Positions 18,052 through 26,501 of a DNA stretch of 64,000 nucleotides are shown here, piece by piece. The number at the start of each line of letters is the position of its first letter. The first letter of the stretch is position 1. Source of the stretch: Afipia sp. (GTDB lineage: Bacteria; Pseudomonadota; Alphaproteobacteria; Rhizobiales; Xanthobacteraceae); assembly GCA_017308595.1 (NCBI GenBank), contig JAFKER010000012.1, forward strand, positions 160,001 through 224,000. The letters are read 5' to 3'. Under the pieces are notes generated by a model. It saw only the letters and a program-made list of their open reading frames with translations. It did no database searches and had not been told where the DNA came from. The position numbers and the translations under genes are program-made.

Positions 18052-18228
18052 AAATTACGATCTCCAGTGCCCCTTAGAAATCCGAAGTTCGCTGCAAAGT
18101 CCGCTGAAAATGCGGACGAACCTCGGATTCTGCCCACGAGGCGGCAAAGCATCGTTGCCGCCACCCCTGAGTTGCCGTAGTTCTTCGTGCGCGGCAGCTT
18201 TTCTTCCCTGTGATCCGGAGTTCTGATT

Positions 18229-19668
18229 TTGAGCAAATTCCCCGTTTACGCGCGCATCACCGGTCCGATCGTCATGATCGGCTTCGGCTCCATCGGCAAA
18301 GGGACCCTGCCGATGATCGAGCGACATCTCGATTACGACAAGTCGCGCATCACGGTGATCGATCCCAAGGATGAAGGCCGCAAGGCGCATTGCGAGAAGC
18401 ATAATGTGCGCTTCATCCAGCAGGGTGTGACCAAGGACAATTACCGTGAACTTCTGACCCCGCTGCTCACCGAAGGCGGCGGCCAGGGGTTCTGTGTCAA
18501 TCTCTCGGTCGACACCGGCTCCACCGACATCATGGAACTCTGCAACGAACTCGGCGCGCTCTATATCGACACCGTCAACGAACCATGGCTCGGTTTCTAT
18601 TTCGATGCGTCGAAGGGGCCGGAAGCGCGGTCAAACTATGCGCTGCGCGAGAACACGCTGGCGGCGAAAAAGGCCCGTCCCGCGGGCTCGACCACGGCTG
18701 TCTCCTGCTGCGGCGCCAATCCCGGCATGGTCTCGTTCTTTGTGAAGCAGGCCCTCCTGAATGTCGCCTCCGACCTCAAGCTCAACGCGCCGAGGCCGAA
18801 GACCAAGGCCGAGTGGGCCGACCTGATGCGCCAGGCCGGCATCAAGGGCATTCACATCGCCGAACGCGACACCCAGCGATCGAAGAAACCGAAAGAGCCG
18901 GATGTCTTCGTCAATACCTGGTCCGTGGAGGGCTTCCTGTCGGAAGGCGTGCAGCCATCCGAACTCGGCTGGGGCACACACGAAAAGTGGATGCCCGAAA
19001 ACGCGCATACCCACCAAGCCGGATGCGGCGCGGCGATCTACCTGATGCAGCCCGGCGCCGACACGCGGGTGCGCACCTGGTGCCCGACGCGTGGCGCGCA
19101 ATACGGTTTCCTCGTCACCCACAACGAGTCGATCTCGATCTCCGATTATTTCACCGCGCGCGATGCATCGGGCAAGGTGATTTACCGGCCGACCTGCCAC
19201 TATGCCTATCATCCAGCGGATGACGCGGTGCTTTCGCTGCACGAAATGTTCGGCCGCGCCGCCAAAGCGCAGGAGAAGCATCACATCCTCGATGAAAACG
19301 AGATCGTCGACGGTATCGACGAACTCGGCGTGCTGCTCTACGGTCACGACAACAATGCCTATTGGTACGGTTCGCAGCTCTCTATCGAAGAGACACGCAA
19401 ACTCGCGCCTTATCAGAACGCCACCGGCCTGCAGGTAACCTCCGCCGTCCTCGGCGGCATGGTATGGGCGCTGGAAAACCCGAACGAAGGCATCGTCGAA
19501 GCCGACGAAATGGATTTCGACCGGCTGCTGGAAATCCAGGGGCCATATCTCGGGCCGGTGAAGGGCTACTACACGGACTGGACGCCTCTGACCGACCGTC
19601 CGGGCCTGTTTCCAGAAGACATCGACACCACCGATCCCTGGCAGTTCAAGAACGTTCTGGTCCGCTGA
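18229..19668 (+). CDS. hss: Homospermidine synthase
   Basis: 479 aa, the usual size for the bacterial enzyme. The start is TTG at 18229, supported by CCGGAG nine bases upstream. An NAD-binding Rossmann loop lies near the N terminus (GFGSIG, residues 18-23), and conserved family segments include VNLSVDTGSTDIMELCNELG, DTVNEPWLGFYFD and CCGANPGMVSFFVKQAL. The enzyme joins two putrescines, releasing ammonia, to give sym-homospermidine, the main long polyamine of many rhizobia. Putrescine would come from the decarboxylase at 14.5 kb. A strong terminator follows. Confidence 0.95.
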   Translation: MSKFPVYARITGPIVMIGFGSIGKGTLPMIERHLDYDKSRITVIDPKDEGRKAHCEKHNVRFIQQGVTKDNYRELLTPLLTEGGGQGFCVNLSVDTGSTDIMELCNELGALYIDTVNEPWLGFYFDASKGPEARSNYALRENTLAAKKARPAGSTTAVSCCGANPGMVSFFVKQALLNVASDLKLNAPRPKTKAEWADLMRQAGIKGIHIAERDTQRSKKPKEPDVFVNTWSVEGFLSEGVQPSELGWGTHEKWMPENAHTHQAGCGAAIYLMQPGADTRVRTWCPTRGAQYGFLVTHNESISISDYFTARDASGKVIYRPTCHYAYHPADDAVLSLHEMFGRAAKAQEKHHILDENEIVDGIDELGVLLYGHDNNAYWYGSQLSIEETRKLAPYQNATGLQVTSAVLGGMVWALENPNEGIVEADEMDFDRLLEIQGPYLGPVKGYYTDWTPLTDRPGLFPEDIDTTDPWQFKNVLVR

Positions 19669-19687
19669 TCGGATCAACTGCAAGACC

Positions 19688-19718
19688 AAAAAGGCCAGAC
19701 GTAAGTCTGGCCTTTTTT
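19688..19718. terminator. Bidirectional intrinsic terminator
   Basis: AAAGGCCAGAC and GTCTGGCCTTTTTT form a 10-bp stem with a GTAA loop, an A-run on one side and a T-run on the other. It ends hss (plus) and the convergent small gene (minus). Confidence 0.9.
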
Positions 19719-19726
19719 ACTTCACA

Positions 19727-20068
19727 TCAATTCCTGATTGGCTCGCCGATCTTTTCCGCAGGCGCAGGCGGCAGCGCGGGCTTGGCGCCGGCCTTCTGCG
19801 CATCGGCATCGGGCCGGGCCGGTTCCGGCGCGGGTGTTGTCGGCCTCGTATCGCCGGGTTTGGATTCCGCTGGTCCATCACCCTTCCCGGCAGGTACCGA
19901 AGGCTGGGACTCAGGCTGTGTCGTCTGAGCGAACTGAATTTGGGAGCGCGATGACAATTGCATCAGCGACAGGCCCGACAGGCCGCCCGCGATCAGAATT
20001 GCAGACAGAATGAAATTCGTTCGATTGGTCCGCTTGTCGTCCTCCGGTTTCATCTCGGCACCCGTCAT
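19727..20068 (-). CDS. Small membrane-anchored Pro/Ala-rich hypothetical protein
   Basis: 113 aa from the ATG at 20068. A charged N terminus (KPEDDKRTNRTN) precedes one membrane segment (FILSAILIAGGLSGLSLM) and then a Pro/Ala/Lys/Glu-rich, probably unstructured tail facing the periplasm. The open frame continues upstream to 20605 but overlaps mgtC on the same strand in another frame, so it is not used. A GTG a few codons upstream could also serve as start. Function not recognised. Confidence 0.6.
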   Translation of the reverse strand: MTGAEMKPEDDKRTNRTNFILSAILIAGGLSGLSLMQLSSRSQIQFAQTTQPESQPSVPAGKGDGPAESKPGDTRPTTPAPEPARPDADAQKAGAKPALPPAPAEKIGEPIRN

Positions 20069-20196
20069 TGATGTCCTCTTCACGAGAAACAACGGATGGC
20101 CGTAACGAAGGTTCCGGCACCAGCGAATGTGCGCAATAGCGGACTCAATGAATTGTGAAAGCGAACACGGAACCGATAGACAAAGAACGCGCCGCT

Positions 20197-20913
20197 CTAG
20201 TCCTTGGTGCTGACGTCCCATGTCGCGTGACGCACACCCGGCCGCCTTGCAAGATCGGCTGTGACGGCATCGAGTTCTTTCGCGTTTACCGCCGTGCTGA
20301 CCAGCGTGGCGACAATCTCGACAACATCTTCGGCGCGCTCGATCACATTGACGTCGCTGACGGGATAACTCGCAGCTTCCAGCTTCTCGACAAGGAGATC
20401 GCGCAACGCGTCGATCGCAGCCGCATCCACCGTCAGCCTGATTTCGTAAGTCGCTTCCGACGCCCGCTCGTCCAGCGGACTGCGGTTGATGGCGTTGACC
20501 AGCGGCCGCAACAGCGTGTTTCCCGCCAGCACAAAGGCCGTGAGCGTCACAGCCTGCGCCAGCATATCGGCACCCGCGCAGCATCCGACCGCCGCAGAAC
20601 CCCACAATGTCGCTGCCGTATTCAGGCCGCGAACATTCATACCCTCTTTCATGATGACGCCAGCACCGAGAAAGCCGATGCCCGACACCACATAGGCGAT
20701 CACGCGTACCGCGCCGTCCGCTCCGGCAAGCTGCATGGCCAGATCGACAAAGGCCGCCGCGCTGACCGCAACCAGCACGTTGGTTCGCAGCCCCGCCGTG
20801 CGCAGGCGATACTGCCGTTCGGCCCCGATCAGCGTGCCGAACACAAACGCCGCCGTCAGGCTGACGAGCGTGTCGAGGAAATCGTAGGTCTGGAATGTCG
20901 TCAGAAAGCGCAT
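20197..20913 (-). CDS. MgtC/SapB-family membrane protein
   Basis: 238 aa. Four to five membrane segments occupy the first 140 residues with the MgtC landmarks TLIGAERQYRLRTAGLRTNVLV, VVSGIGFLGAGVIMKEG and LNTAATLWGSAAVGCCAG. An ACT-like cytoplasmic domain follows (about 150-230). Members aid growth at low Mg2+ and inside hosts, often by modulating other membrane proteins. It lies 68 bp downstream of the WD-repeat gene on the same strand and could be an outlying member of the zinc operon or have its own promoter. Confidence 0.9.
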   Translation of the reverse strand: MRFLTTFQTYDFLDTLVSLTAAFVFGTLIGAERQYRLRTAGLRTNVLVAVSAAAFVDLAMQLAGADGAVRVIAYVVSGIGFLGAGVIMKEGMNVRGLNTAATLWGSAAVGCCAGADMLAQAVTLTAFVLAGNTLLRPLVNAINRSPLDERASEATYEIRLTVDAAAIDALRDLLVEKLEAASYPVSDVNVIERAEDVVEIVATLVSTAVNAKELDAVTADLARRPGVRHATWDVSTKD

Positions 20914-20981
20914 GACGACTGCTTACCGGGCCAGCGTGGTGGTTTGCAAGCCCGCATCAATTCCACAGCACGCTTCGCGGA

Positions 20982-21998
20982 CTAGAGGGTAAGCAGTCCA
21001 GCGTCGCCGTCCTCGGCTGCGAACGCCAGCAGCGACCCCTTTGCATTCCACGCCAGCGCGGCCACCGGCTCGCCTGCATTTCTGCGCACCAGGATTTCCG
21101 CACCGTCCTCGATCCGCACCATCAGGATGGTGCCGTCGCTGTAGCCAACCGCGAAGACCTCCTCCTTCGGATTGCAGGCAACCACCGTGGCCTTGGCCTG
21201 CAGCGGCGCGAGCATCAAGGGCTCCTTGCCCATCGGCCCGTCCTTGCTGGCGAACGGCCAGAGGATCACGCTGTCCGAGCCCGAAGTGGCAAGGAATTTT
21301 CCACCGGCGCTCCACGACATCGAGCGCACACGCGCGGGATAACCCGTCATCCGCATGTGCCGGGAGTCTGCCAGACGCCAGCCATGCAGCGCGGATTCAT
21401 GCATCGAGGTGACAAGGAAGCGGTTATCGGCGCTGAAAGTCACGCCGAGATGCGAGCCCTTCCACTCGAGAAACTCCGGCTTCGCGCCCATGTTGGGAAA
21501 CCACAGTGTCACGCCATTGTAATGCGCCACGGCAAGCCGTACGCCCTTGGGCGCGAAGGCCAGACCGCCCACTGTCGAGGGAACATCGAGCGACTTCTCA
21601 TCGCCCTTCGGATTGCGGACAAAGGCAGTCTTGCCGGCAGACCATGCGACCGCGCCATCGGCATGAAGCGCGACATTGTCGATCCAGCGGCGTTTGGTGT
21701 CGGTCGCAAGGGTTTCGATAGTCGACTTGGCATCGAGCGACACCAGCTTGCCATCGTCCCCGCCCATGACGACGCGCTTGCCGTCGGAGGTGGAGCACAA
21801 AATGCCGCCGCCATGAATCGCGATGACGGTGGTGTCACCACCTGTTGCCAGCGTGACATTTTCTTCCGTGCCGACGAATGCTGCGACATCGCCGAGGAAA
21901 TGCACCGCGGACGCCGGTCCGTTCAACGCAACCTTGGTCACGCGATCAGTGACGGAAACGATGGAAGCCTCTTCCGGAGGCAGGCCGAACTTCGACAT
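20982..21998 (-). CDS. Cytoplasmic WD40-repeat beta-propeller protein
   Basis: 338 aa. The ATG at 21998 overlaps the stop of the preceding GTPase gene as TGATG. Repeats of about 40 residues show WD-like ends (GVTLWFP, ALHGWRL, SVILWPF, GTILMVR) and suggest a seven-bladed propeller. There is no signal peptide, so unlike periplasmic zinc propeller proteins it should stay in the cytoplasm. Tight coupling to a COG0523 GTPase in a Zur-type operon suggests a role in zinc delivery or as a scaffold for the GTPase. No metal-binding motif is obvious. Confidence 0.8.
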   Translation of the reverse strand: MSKFGLPPEEASIVSVTDRVTKVALNGPASAVHFLGDVAAFVGTEENVTLATGGDTTVIAIHGGGILCSTSDGKRVVMGGDDGKLVSLDAKSTIETLATDTKRRWIDNVALHADGAVAWSAGKTAFVRNPKGDEKSLDVPSTVGGLAFAPKGVRLAVAHYNGVTLWFPNMGAKPEFLEWKGSHLGVTFSADNRFLVTSMHESALHGWRLADSRHMRMTGYPARVRSMSWSAGGKFLATSGSDSVILWPFASKDGPMGKEPLMLAPLQAKATVVACNPKEEVFAVGYSDGTILMVRIEDGAEILVRRNAGEPVAALAWNAKGSLLAFAAEDGDAGLLTL

Positions 21999-23074
21999 CA
22001 CGCGATGGTCTTCTCAAAGCCCTCGCGGATCGCCTGTTCGGGCAATTCGCGGCCGATGAAAACGACGCGGCTTTCGCGCTTCTCGTCGTTGCGCCATTTC
22101 CGCTGATGGTCGCCCTCCAGCATCATATGCACACCCTGAAATACGTAACGGTCGTCGTCGCCCTTGAAGGAGAGGATGCCTTTGGAGCGCAGGATTTTCT
22201 CACCATCCTTGGCCACCAGTTCCTGCAACCATGGCATGAACTTGGTCGGATCGATCGGCTTCTCGGTGCGCAGCGACAGGGATTGCATATCCTCGTCGTG
22301 ATAGTGCTTCAGGCCATGGCCGTGATCATGTCCATGATGATGATCGTGGCCATGGTGATGATGCTCGTGGGTGCAGTTCTCGTCATGGCAGTGATCGTGG
22401 TCATGATCATGACCGCCGTCTTCGAGAAATTCCGGCTCGATTTCAAGAATTCGGTCGAGATCGAATGCACCGCGCTCCAGCACGTCCGACAGCTTCACCT
22501 GCGCGCGCTCCGTCTTGTGCAGCGTCGCATAAGGGTTGATGGCGCGGATGCGGGCCTCGACCTCGGCCAGTTCGGGCTTGGTCACAAGATCGGTCTTGTT
22601 GAGAACGATCACGTCGGCGAAGGCGATCTGGTTCTTGGCTTCCGGTGCGTCCTTGAGCCGGTCGCTTAGCCATTTTGCATCAGCCACAGTCACCACCGCA
22701 TCAAGCGCGGTCTTCTCGCGCACATCCTCATCGACGAAGAACGTCTGCGCGACAGGCGCCGGGTCAGCGAGACCCGTGGTCTCCAGAATGATGGCGTCGA
22801 ACTTGCCCTTGCGCTTCATCAGGCCATCGATGATGCGCACGAGGTCGCCGCGCACGGTGCAGCAGACGCAACCGTTGTTCATTTCGAACACTTCTTCGTC
22901 CGCGCCGACAATCAGGTCGTTGTCGATGCCGATCTCGCCGAATTCGTTGACGATCACCGCGTATTTCTTGCCGTGGTTTTCGGACAGGATGCGGTTCAGC
23001 AGCGTGGTCTTTCCGGCACCGAGGTAGCCGGTCAGAACGGTCACGGGGATCTTGTTGGCGGCGGCTTCAGACAT
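21998..23074 (-). CDS. COG0523 (CobW-like) GTPase, putative zinc metallochaperone
   Basis: 358 aa. Walker A is GYLGAGKT (16-23), the metal-binding CxCC motif is C69-V-C71-C72, and the guanine-specificity motif NKTD is present. A His/Asp-rich linker at about 223-256 leads to the CobW C-terminal domain (about 265-355). In zinc-starved bacteria such GTPases load zinc into client proteins. Its place in an operon with znuCBA and a Zur-like box supports zinc over cobalt. The gene lies 51 bp after znuA. Confidence 0.92.
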   Translation of the reverse strand: MSEAAANKIPVTVLTGYLGAGKTTLLNRILSENHGKKYAVIVNEFGEIGIDNDLIVGADEEVFEMNNGCVCCTVRGDLVRIIDGLMKRKGKFDAIILETTGLADPAPVAQTFFVDEDVREKTALDAVVTVADAKWLSDRLKDAPEAKNQIAFADVIVLNKTDLVTKPELAEVEARIRAINPYATLHKTERAQVKLSDVLERGAFDLDRILEIEPEFLEDGGHDHDHDHCHDENCTHEHHHHGHDHHHGHDHGHGLKHYHDEDMQSLSLRTEKPIDPTKFMPWLQELVAKDGEKILRSKGILSFKGDDDRYVFQGVHMMLEGDHQRKWRNDEKRESRVVFIGRELPEQAIREGFEKTIA

Positions 23075-23125
23075 GGAAACTCCAGGCGGATCATAAGCGC
23101 GCCCGGCGGCAGGGTGGCCCCTGCC

Positions 23126-24028
23126 CTAGCTCGACAGCGCGCTGGTCAGGGCCTTTATATTGTGCCGGACCATATCAATGTAAGTGGGGGCAGGCCCCTT
23201 TTCGTTGGTCAGACTGTCCGAATACAGCGTTCCACCGATCTTCGCCCCGGTCTCCGCGGCGATCCGCTGCATCAGGCGCGGATTGGTGACATTTTCCAGG
23301 AAAACAGCAGGAATTTTCTGCTTTTTGATCTGGGTAATGATGGCGGCAATGTCGCGGGCGCTGGGCTCGGATTCGGTCGAAACGCCCTGGGGGGCGATGA
23401 ATTTGATCCCATAGGCCGCGGCGAAATAACCGAAGGCGTCGTGGGTCGAGATCACGCTGCGGCGCTCGGACGGAATTTTCGCCACCGTCTCGCGGATATC
23501 GCGGTCCAGCGCATCAAGTTTGGCGAGATAGGCCGTGGCATTGGCTCTGTAGGTCTCGGCACCCGCCGGATCGGCGGCAATCAAAACATCGCGGATATTG
23601 GTGACGTAGATTTTCGCATTATCGACCGACTGCCAGGCATGCGGATCGGCATCCGCCGGATCGTGGCTGTGGCCATCCTCGATCTTGCGTGCCGTAACGC
23701 CCTTCGTGGCAACCACCGTCACCGCCTTGCTGCCGGATGATTTCACCAACCGTGGCAGCCAGCCTTCGAGGCCGAGGCCGTTGACGATCACGAGCTTTGC
23801 ATCGGCGATCTTTTTCGCGTCCGCCGGTGTCGGCGTGTAGACATGGGTGTCGCTGTTCTGACCGACCAGCGTCGTTACATTGACGCGGTCACCGCCGACG
23901 TTCTTCGCAAAATCGCCAAGGATCGAGAAAGTCGCGACCACATTGAGCGGCGCATTCGTGCTTTGGGCAAAAGCAAAACCGAAAGTGAGCGTTATAGCTG
24001 CTGCAGCGATACCGATGAACCGAAGCAT
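23126..24028 (-). CDS. znuA: Zinc ABC transporter, periplasmic binding protein
   Basis: 300 aa from the ATG at 24028, with a signal peptide ending at AFAQS. Cluster A-I metal ligands can be read as His in DTHVYTP, His in DPHAWQS, His in STHDAFGYF and the terminal Asp in LYSDSLT. A histidine at the third position, where manganese binders usually have Glu, points to zinc. A short His-containing loop (EDGHSHDPADADPH) is present but much smaller than in enterobacterial ZnuA. Operon with znuB (8 bp gap) and znuC. Confidence 0.9.
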   Translation of the reverse strand: MLRFIGIAAAAITLTFGFAFAQSTNAPLNVVATFSILGDFAKNVGGDRVNVTTLVGQNSDTHVYTPTPADAKKIADAKLVIVNGLGLEGWLPRLVKSSGSKAVTVVATKGVTARKIEDGHSHDPADADPHAWQSVDNAKIYVTNIRDVLIAADPAGAETYRANATAYLAKLDALDRDIRETVAKIPSERRSVISTHDAFGYFAAAYGIKFIAPQGVSTESEPSARDIAAIITQIKKQKIPAVFLENVTNPRLMQRIAAETGAKIGGTLYSDSLTNEKGPAPTYIDMVRHNIKALTSALSS

Positions 24029-24036
24029 AGCGTCTC

Positions 24037-24906
24037 TCACGCTTCGAGATGGCGGCCCGGAAAGAGCTGGCGGACCAAACCGCTGACACTTCCGAACAGA
24101 ACCGACACGACATAAAGCGCCGCGCAGACCAGAATGATCGCCGGCCCCGACGGCACCTTGGTATGGAACGACAACAGCAAGCCTGCAAAACCTGACAACG
24201 CTGCGCTGGCGGCTGCAATCCCGATCATGCCGGTGATGTCGCGCGACCAGAACCGCGCGATGCCTGCGGGCAGGATCATCAGGCCCACTGCCAGCAGCGT
24301 GCCGAGCGCATGAAAACCATTGACCAGATTGATGACCACGAGCGCGAGAAACGCCAGATGCGCAGGCGCACCGGCGCGACTCACCGTGCGCAGGAAGACC
24401 GGATCGACACATTCGATCACCAGCGGGCGGTAGATCACCGCCAGCACCAGGAGCGTGATGGTGGCATTGAATGCGATCACCAGCAGCGTCTGATCGTCCA
24501 TTGCCAGAATGTTGCCGAACAGCACATGCAGCAGATCGATGTTTGTGCCCTTGACTGAGACAATGGTCACGCCAAGCGCCAGCGACACCAAATAGAAGGC
24601 CGCCAGCGAAGCGTCCTCCTTCAATTCGGTACTACGCGCCACGAGGCCCGACAGCAGAGCGACCGTAAAACCCGCGATCAACCCGCCGAAGGTCATCGCG
24701 AACAAGTTAAGGCCGGACAGCAGGAAACCGACCGCCGCGCCCGGCAGGATCGCATGCGCCATGGCGTCGCCGACAAGGCTCATTCGGCGCAACATCAGGA
24801 AGACGCCGATCGGCGCGCCGCCGAGCGACAGCGCGATCACGCCCGCCAGAGCACGGCGCATGAACTCGAATTCCGTAAAGGGCGCGATCAACGCATCATA
24901 GATCAT
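24037..24906 (-). CDS. znuB: Zinc ABC transporter, permease
   Basis: 289 aa from the ATG at 24906; 28 codons of open frame further upstream overlap znuC and are not used. About eight membrane segments. The ABC-3 family signature is seen in RRMSLVGDAMAHAILPGAAVGFL, and the coupling region and GLMILPAGIARFWSRD segment fit ZnuB/MntB permeases. It forms the membrane channel with ZnuC on the inside and ZnuA outside. Only 7 bp separate it from znuC. Confidence 0.92.
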   Translation of the reverse strand: MIYDALIAPFTEFEFMRRALAGVIALSLGGAPIGVFLMLRRMSLVGDAMAHAILPGAAVGFLLSGLNLFAMTFGGLIAGFTVALLSGLVARSTELKEDASLAAFYLVSLALGVTIVSVKGTNIDLLHVLFGNILAMDDQTLLVIAFNATITLLVLAVIYRPLVIECVDPVFLRTVSRAGAPAHLAFLALVVINLVNGFHALGTLLAVGLMILPAGIARFWSRDITGMIGIAAASAALSGFAGLLLSFHTKVPSGPAIILVCAALYVVSVLFGSVSGLVRQLFPGRHLEA

Positions 24907-24913
24907 GATCGCC

Positions 24914-25666
24914 TCACGCCGCCTGCGATGGCGTGTCGGCGCATGGCGCGGCGCTATCGTCGAAGGCTTCGCACATATGTCGGGCAGCAAGCAGGTTTTC
25001 CGCTGTCAGCACCTCTGCGGTCTTGCCCCATGCCACCTTCGAGCGCGCCAGCAGCAGCGTCTCGGGGAAATTCGCGCGCACCAGCTCCATGTCATGCAGC
25101 GCCGCCAACACCGTGCGCATCTCGTCGTGCCAGCGCCGCACCAGCGCGATCAGGTCCGCCGTGGTCTTCGCATCGATGGCGTTGAACGGCTCGTCGAGTA
25201 CGATCACGCGGGCATCTTGCAGCAGCACGCGGGCGAACAGCATGCGCTGCATCTGCCCGCCGGACAGCGTGCCGATGGGACGATTTTCAAATCCGCTCAA
25301 ACCGACAGCAGCCAGTGCCTCGGTGATCCGTGTCTGCTCCGACTTGCCAAGACCACCAAAAATGCCTCGTCGGCGCCAAAGACCCGCACCGACAAAATCG
25401 TAGACCGAAATCGGAAAGCTGCGGTCGATGTCGGCGGTCTGCGGCAAGTAGGCGATGTCGCGCGCGTTGAGATCGCCGAGTCCGATCACGCCTGCCAGCG
25501 GCTTGAGAATGCCGACAATGCCGCGAAACAGGGTGGACTTGCCCGCACCATTCGGACCGACCACCGCCACCAGTGAACCGGGCACCACCTCGCCGCTGAG
25601 ATGATGCACGGCGGGGTGCCGGTCATAGCCGAGGGTGACGTCGCGGAATGTCAGTTGCGCGGACAT
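24914..25666 (-). CDS. znuC: Zinc ABC transporter, ATPase
   Basis: 250 aa from the ATG at 25666, with GAGG six bases before it; a GTG at 25672 overlapping the previous stop as GTGA is an alternative. Walker A is GPNGAGKST, the ABC signature LSGGQMQR, Walker B RVIVLDEPF, and the H-loop lies in LAALHDMELV. It powers uptake through ZnuB. The C-terminal 25 residues are rich in Cys/Asp/Ala (MCEAFDDSAAPCAD). Confidence 0.93.
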   Translation of the reverse strand: MSAQLTFRDVTLGYDRHPAVHHLSGEVVPGSLVAVVGPNGAGKSTLFRGIVGILKPLAGVIGLGDLNARDIAYLPQTADIDRSFPISVYDFVGAGLWRRRGIFGGLGKSEQTRITEALAAVGLSGFENRPIGTLSGGQMQRMLFARVLLQDARVIVLDEPFNAIDAKTTADLIALVRRWHDEMRTVLAALHDMELVRANFPETLLLARSKVAWGKTAEVLTAENLLAARHMCEAFDDSAAPCADTPSQAA

Positions 25667-25668
25667 GC

Positions 25669-25893
25669 TCACCTCATCGCCAGCAGCACGATGGCCCAGA
25701 GGCCCGCGCTGATTGCCGCGGCAGCCGCCAGCCGCGCGCCGAGCGTCATCCGCAGGATTGACCAGTGCAGCGGTTGTGCCGGATGCGGCGAGACCGGGTC
25801 ATGGCTGTGGGCATGATGGCTGTGCCCGTGATGGTCATGCGAATGACCATGCGTATGGCCGTGAGCGTGGGAGTGGCCGTGAGCATGGGCCAT
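25669..25893 (-). CDS. His-rich tail-anchored micropeptide heading the zinc operon
   Basis: 74 aa from the ATG at 25893. The first 31 residues alternate His with Ala/Gly/Ser/Asp (16 His), and two more His lie before residue 45. The C-terminal 25 residues form one membrane segment (ARLAAAAAISAGLWAIVLLAMR). It ends 2 bp before znuC and begins 59 bp after a Zur-like box, so it is the first gene of the operon. It could concentrate zinc near the transporter, or buffer or sense it. Topology is uncertain. Codon use is skewed by the His run, but the operon position makes it very likely real. Confidence 0.8.
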   Translation of the reverse strand: MAHAHGHSHAHGHTHGHSHDHHGHSHHAHSHDPVSPHPAQPLHWSILRMTLGARLAAAAAISAGLWAIVLLAMR

Positions 25894-25951
25894 GGTCAGC
25901 TTTCCAAACCGGGTTGGGTGAGCGGTCCGGAAACCCCTCAAGTCAGAGAAA

Positions 25952-25966
25952 TGTTACATTATAACA
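25952..25966 (-). promoter_or_regulatory. Zur box
   Basis: TGTTACATTATAACA is a near-perfect dyad (TGTTA-N5-TAACA) matching the alphaproteobacterial Zur operator pattern around GTTATAATATAAC. It lies 59-73 bp upstream of the His-rich gene. Zinc-dependent repression of the whole znu/COG0523/WD40 unit is expected. Confidence 0.85.
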
Positions 25967-26003
25967 TAACTCTCGTCCACGGTTCCGGAAGCTAACCCCC
26001 GCC

Positions 26004-26501
26004 CTATGGCTTCCCTATCAGCATCACGATGGCTGCGGCCAGAAACGGGAACGGGATCGATACCACGCAACGGAACCAGACAAACCGGGCCGGCATGAAG
26101 GGGATTTCCCACAGGATCACCCGCTGGAACGCAAACAGGGCCCAGGCGACCACATAAGCGACCACCTGCGGGGTTCCGCCGCCGCTTTTGAGCGCAACCG
26201 CTCCGATGGAAAAGCCCACCACCGGGCCGCCAGGGGTCGCTGCACCGGCCACAACGGCGGTCGCAACACCGAGCCAGCCGGTATCGGGGCCGAGCCCTCC
26301 GACGATCACCTCGGAGGGAATAATCGCCGCGATAAAGCCTGAGCCGATCACACCGAGCGCGATACGCGGCACGATGTTGATGAAATCCATCCCGCCGCTG
26401 CGCAGCGCCGTGCCGAGCACAGCCTTGTCCTGACGCCATGCGATCACGCTGACGCCGACCAGCGAGCCCCACAGCAGGATGTCGATGATCAGCGCGGTCA
26501 C
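26004..26501 (-). CDS. Permease half-protein, UPF0718/ArsP-like (second half)
   Basis: 165 aa, starting GTG at 26501 and overlapping the previous stop as GTGA. Four or five membrane segments with GGLGPDTGWLGVATAVVAGAATPGGPVVGF, the glycine-rich repeat motif of predicted permeases of the UPF0718/ArsP type. Those proteins usually contain two such repeats in one chain of about 300-350 residues; here each half is its own gene. Substrate unknown; the family exports methylarsenite or other small compounds in known cases. Confidence 0.75.
   Translation of the reverse strand: MTALIIDILLWGSLVGVSVIAWRQDKAVLGTALRSGGMDFINIVPRIALGVIGSGFIAAIIPSEVIVGGLGPDTGWLGVATAVVAGAATPGGPVVGFSIGAVALKSGGGTPQVVAYVVAWALFAFQRVILWEIPFMPARFVWFRCVVSIPFPFLAAAIVMLIGKP

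Noticed and set aside
18631-19689. 352-codon frame antisense to homospermidine synthase
   Set aside because: Shadow frame; it also runs through the hss terminator.
20069-20605. Upstream extension of the Pro/Ala-rich membrane protein
   Set aside because: It overlaps mgtC on the same strand in a different frame; mgtC is certain.
20982-21998. WD-repeat protein as AztD, a periplasmic zinc chaperone
   Set aside because: No signal peptide and no His-rich N terminus; the gene is fused by overlap to a cytoplasmic GTPase gene.
22310-22420. Repetitive CATGATGAT-like tract (also near 9.9-10.0 kb and 25.8 kb)
   Set aside because: Not a DNA repeat element; these are His codons of three metal-handling proteins.
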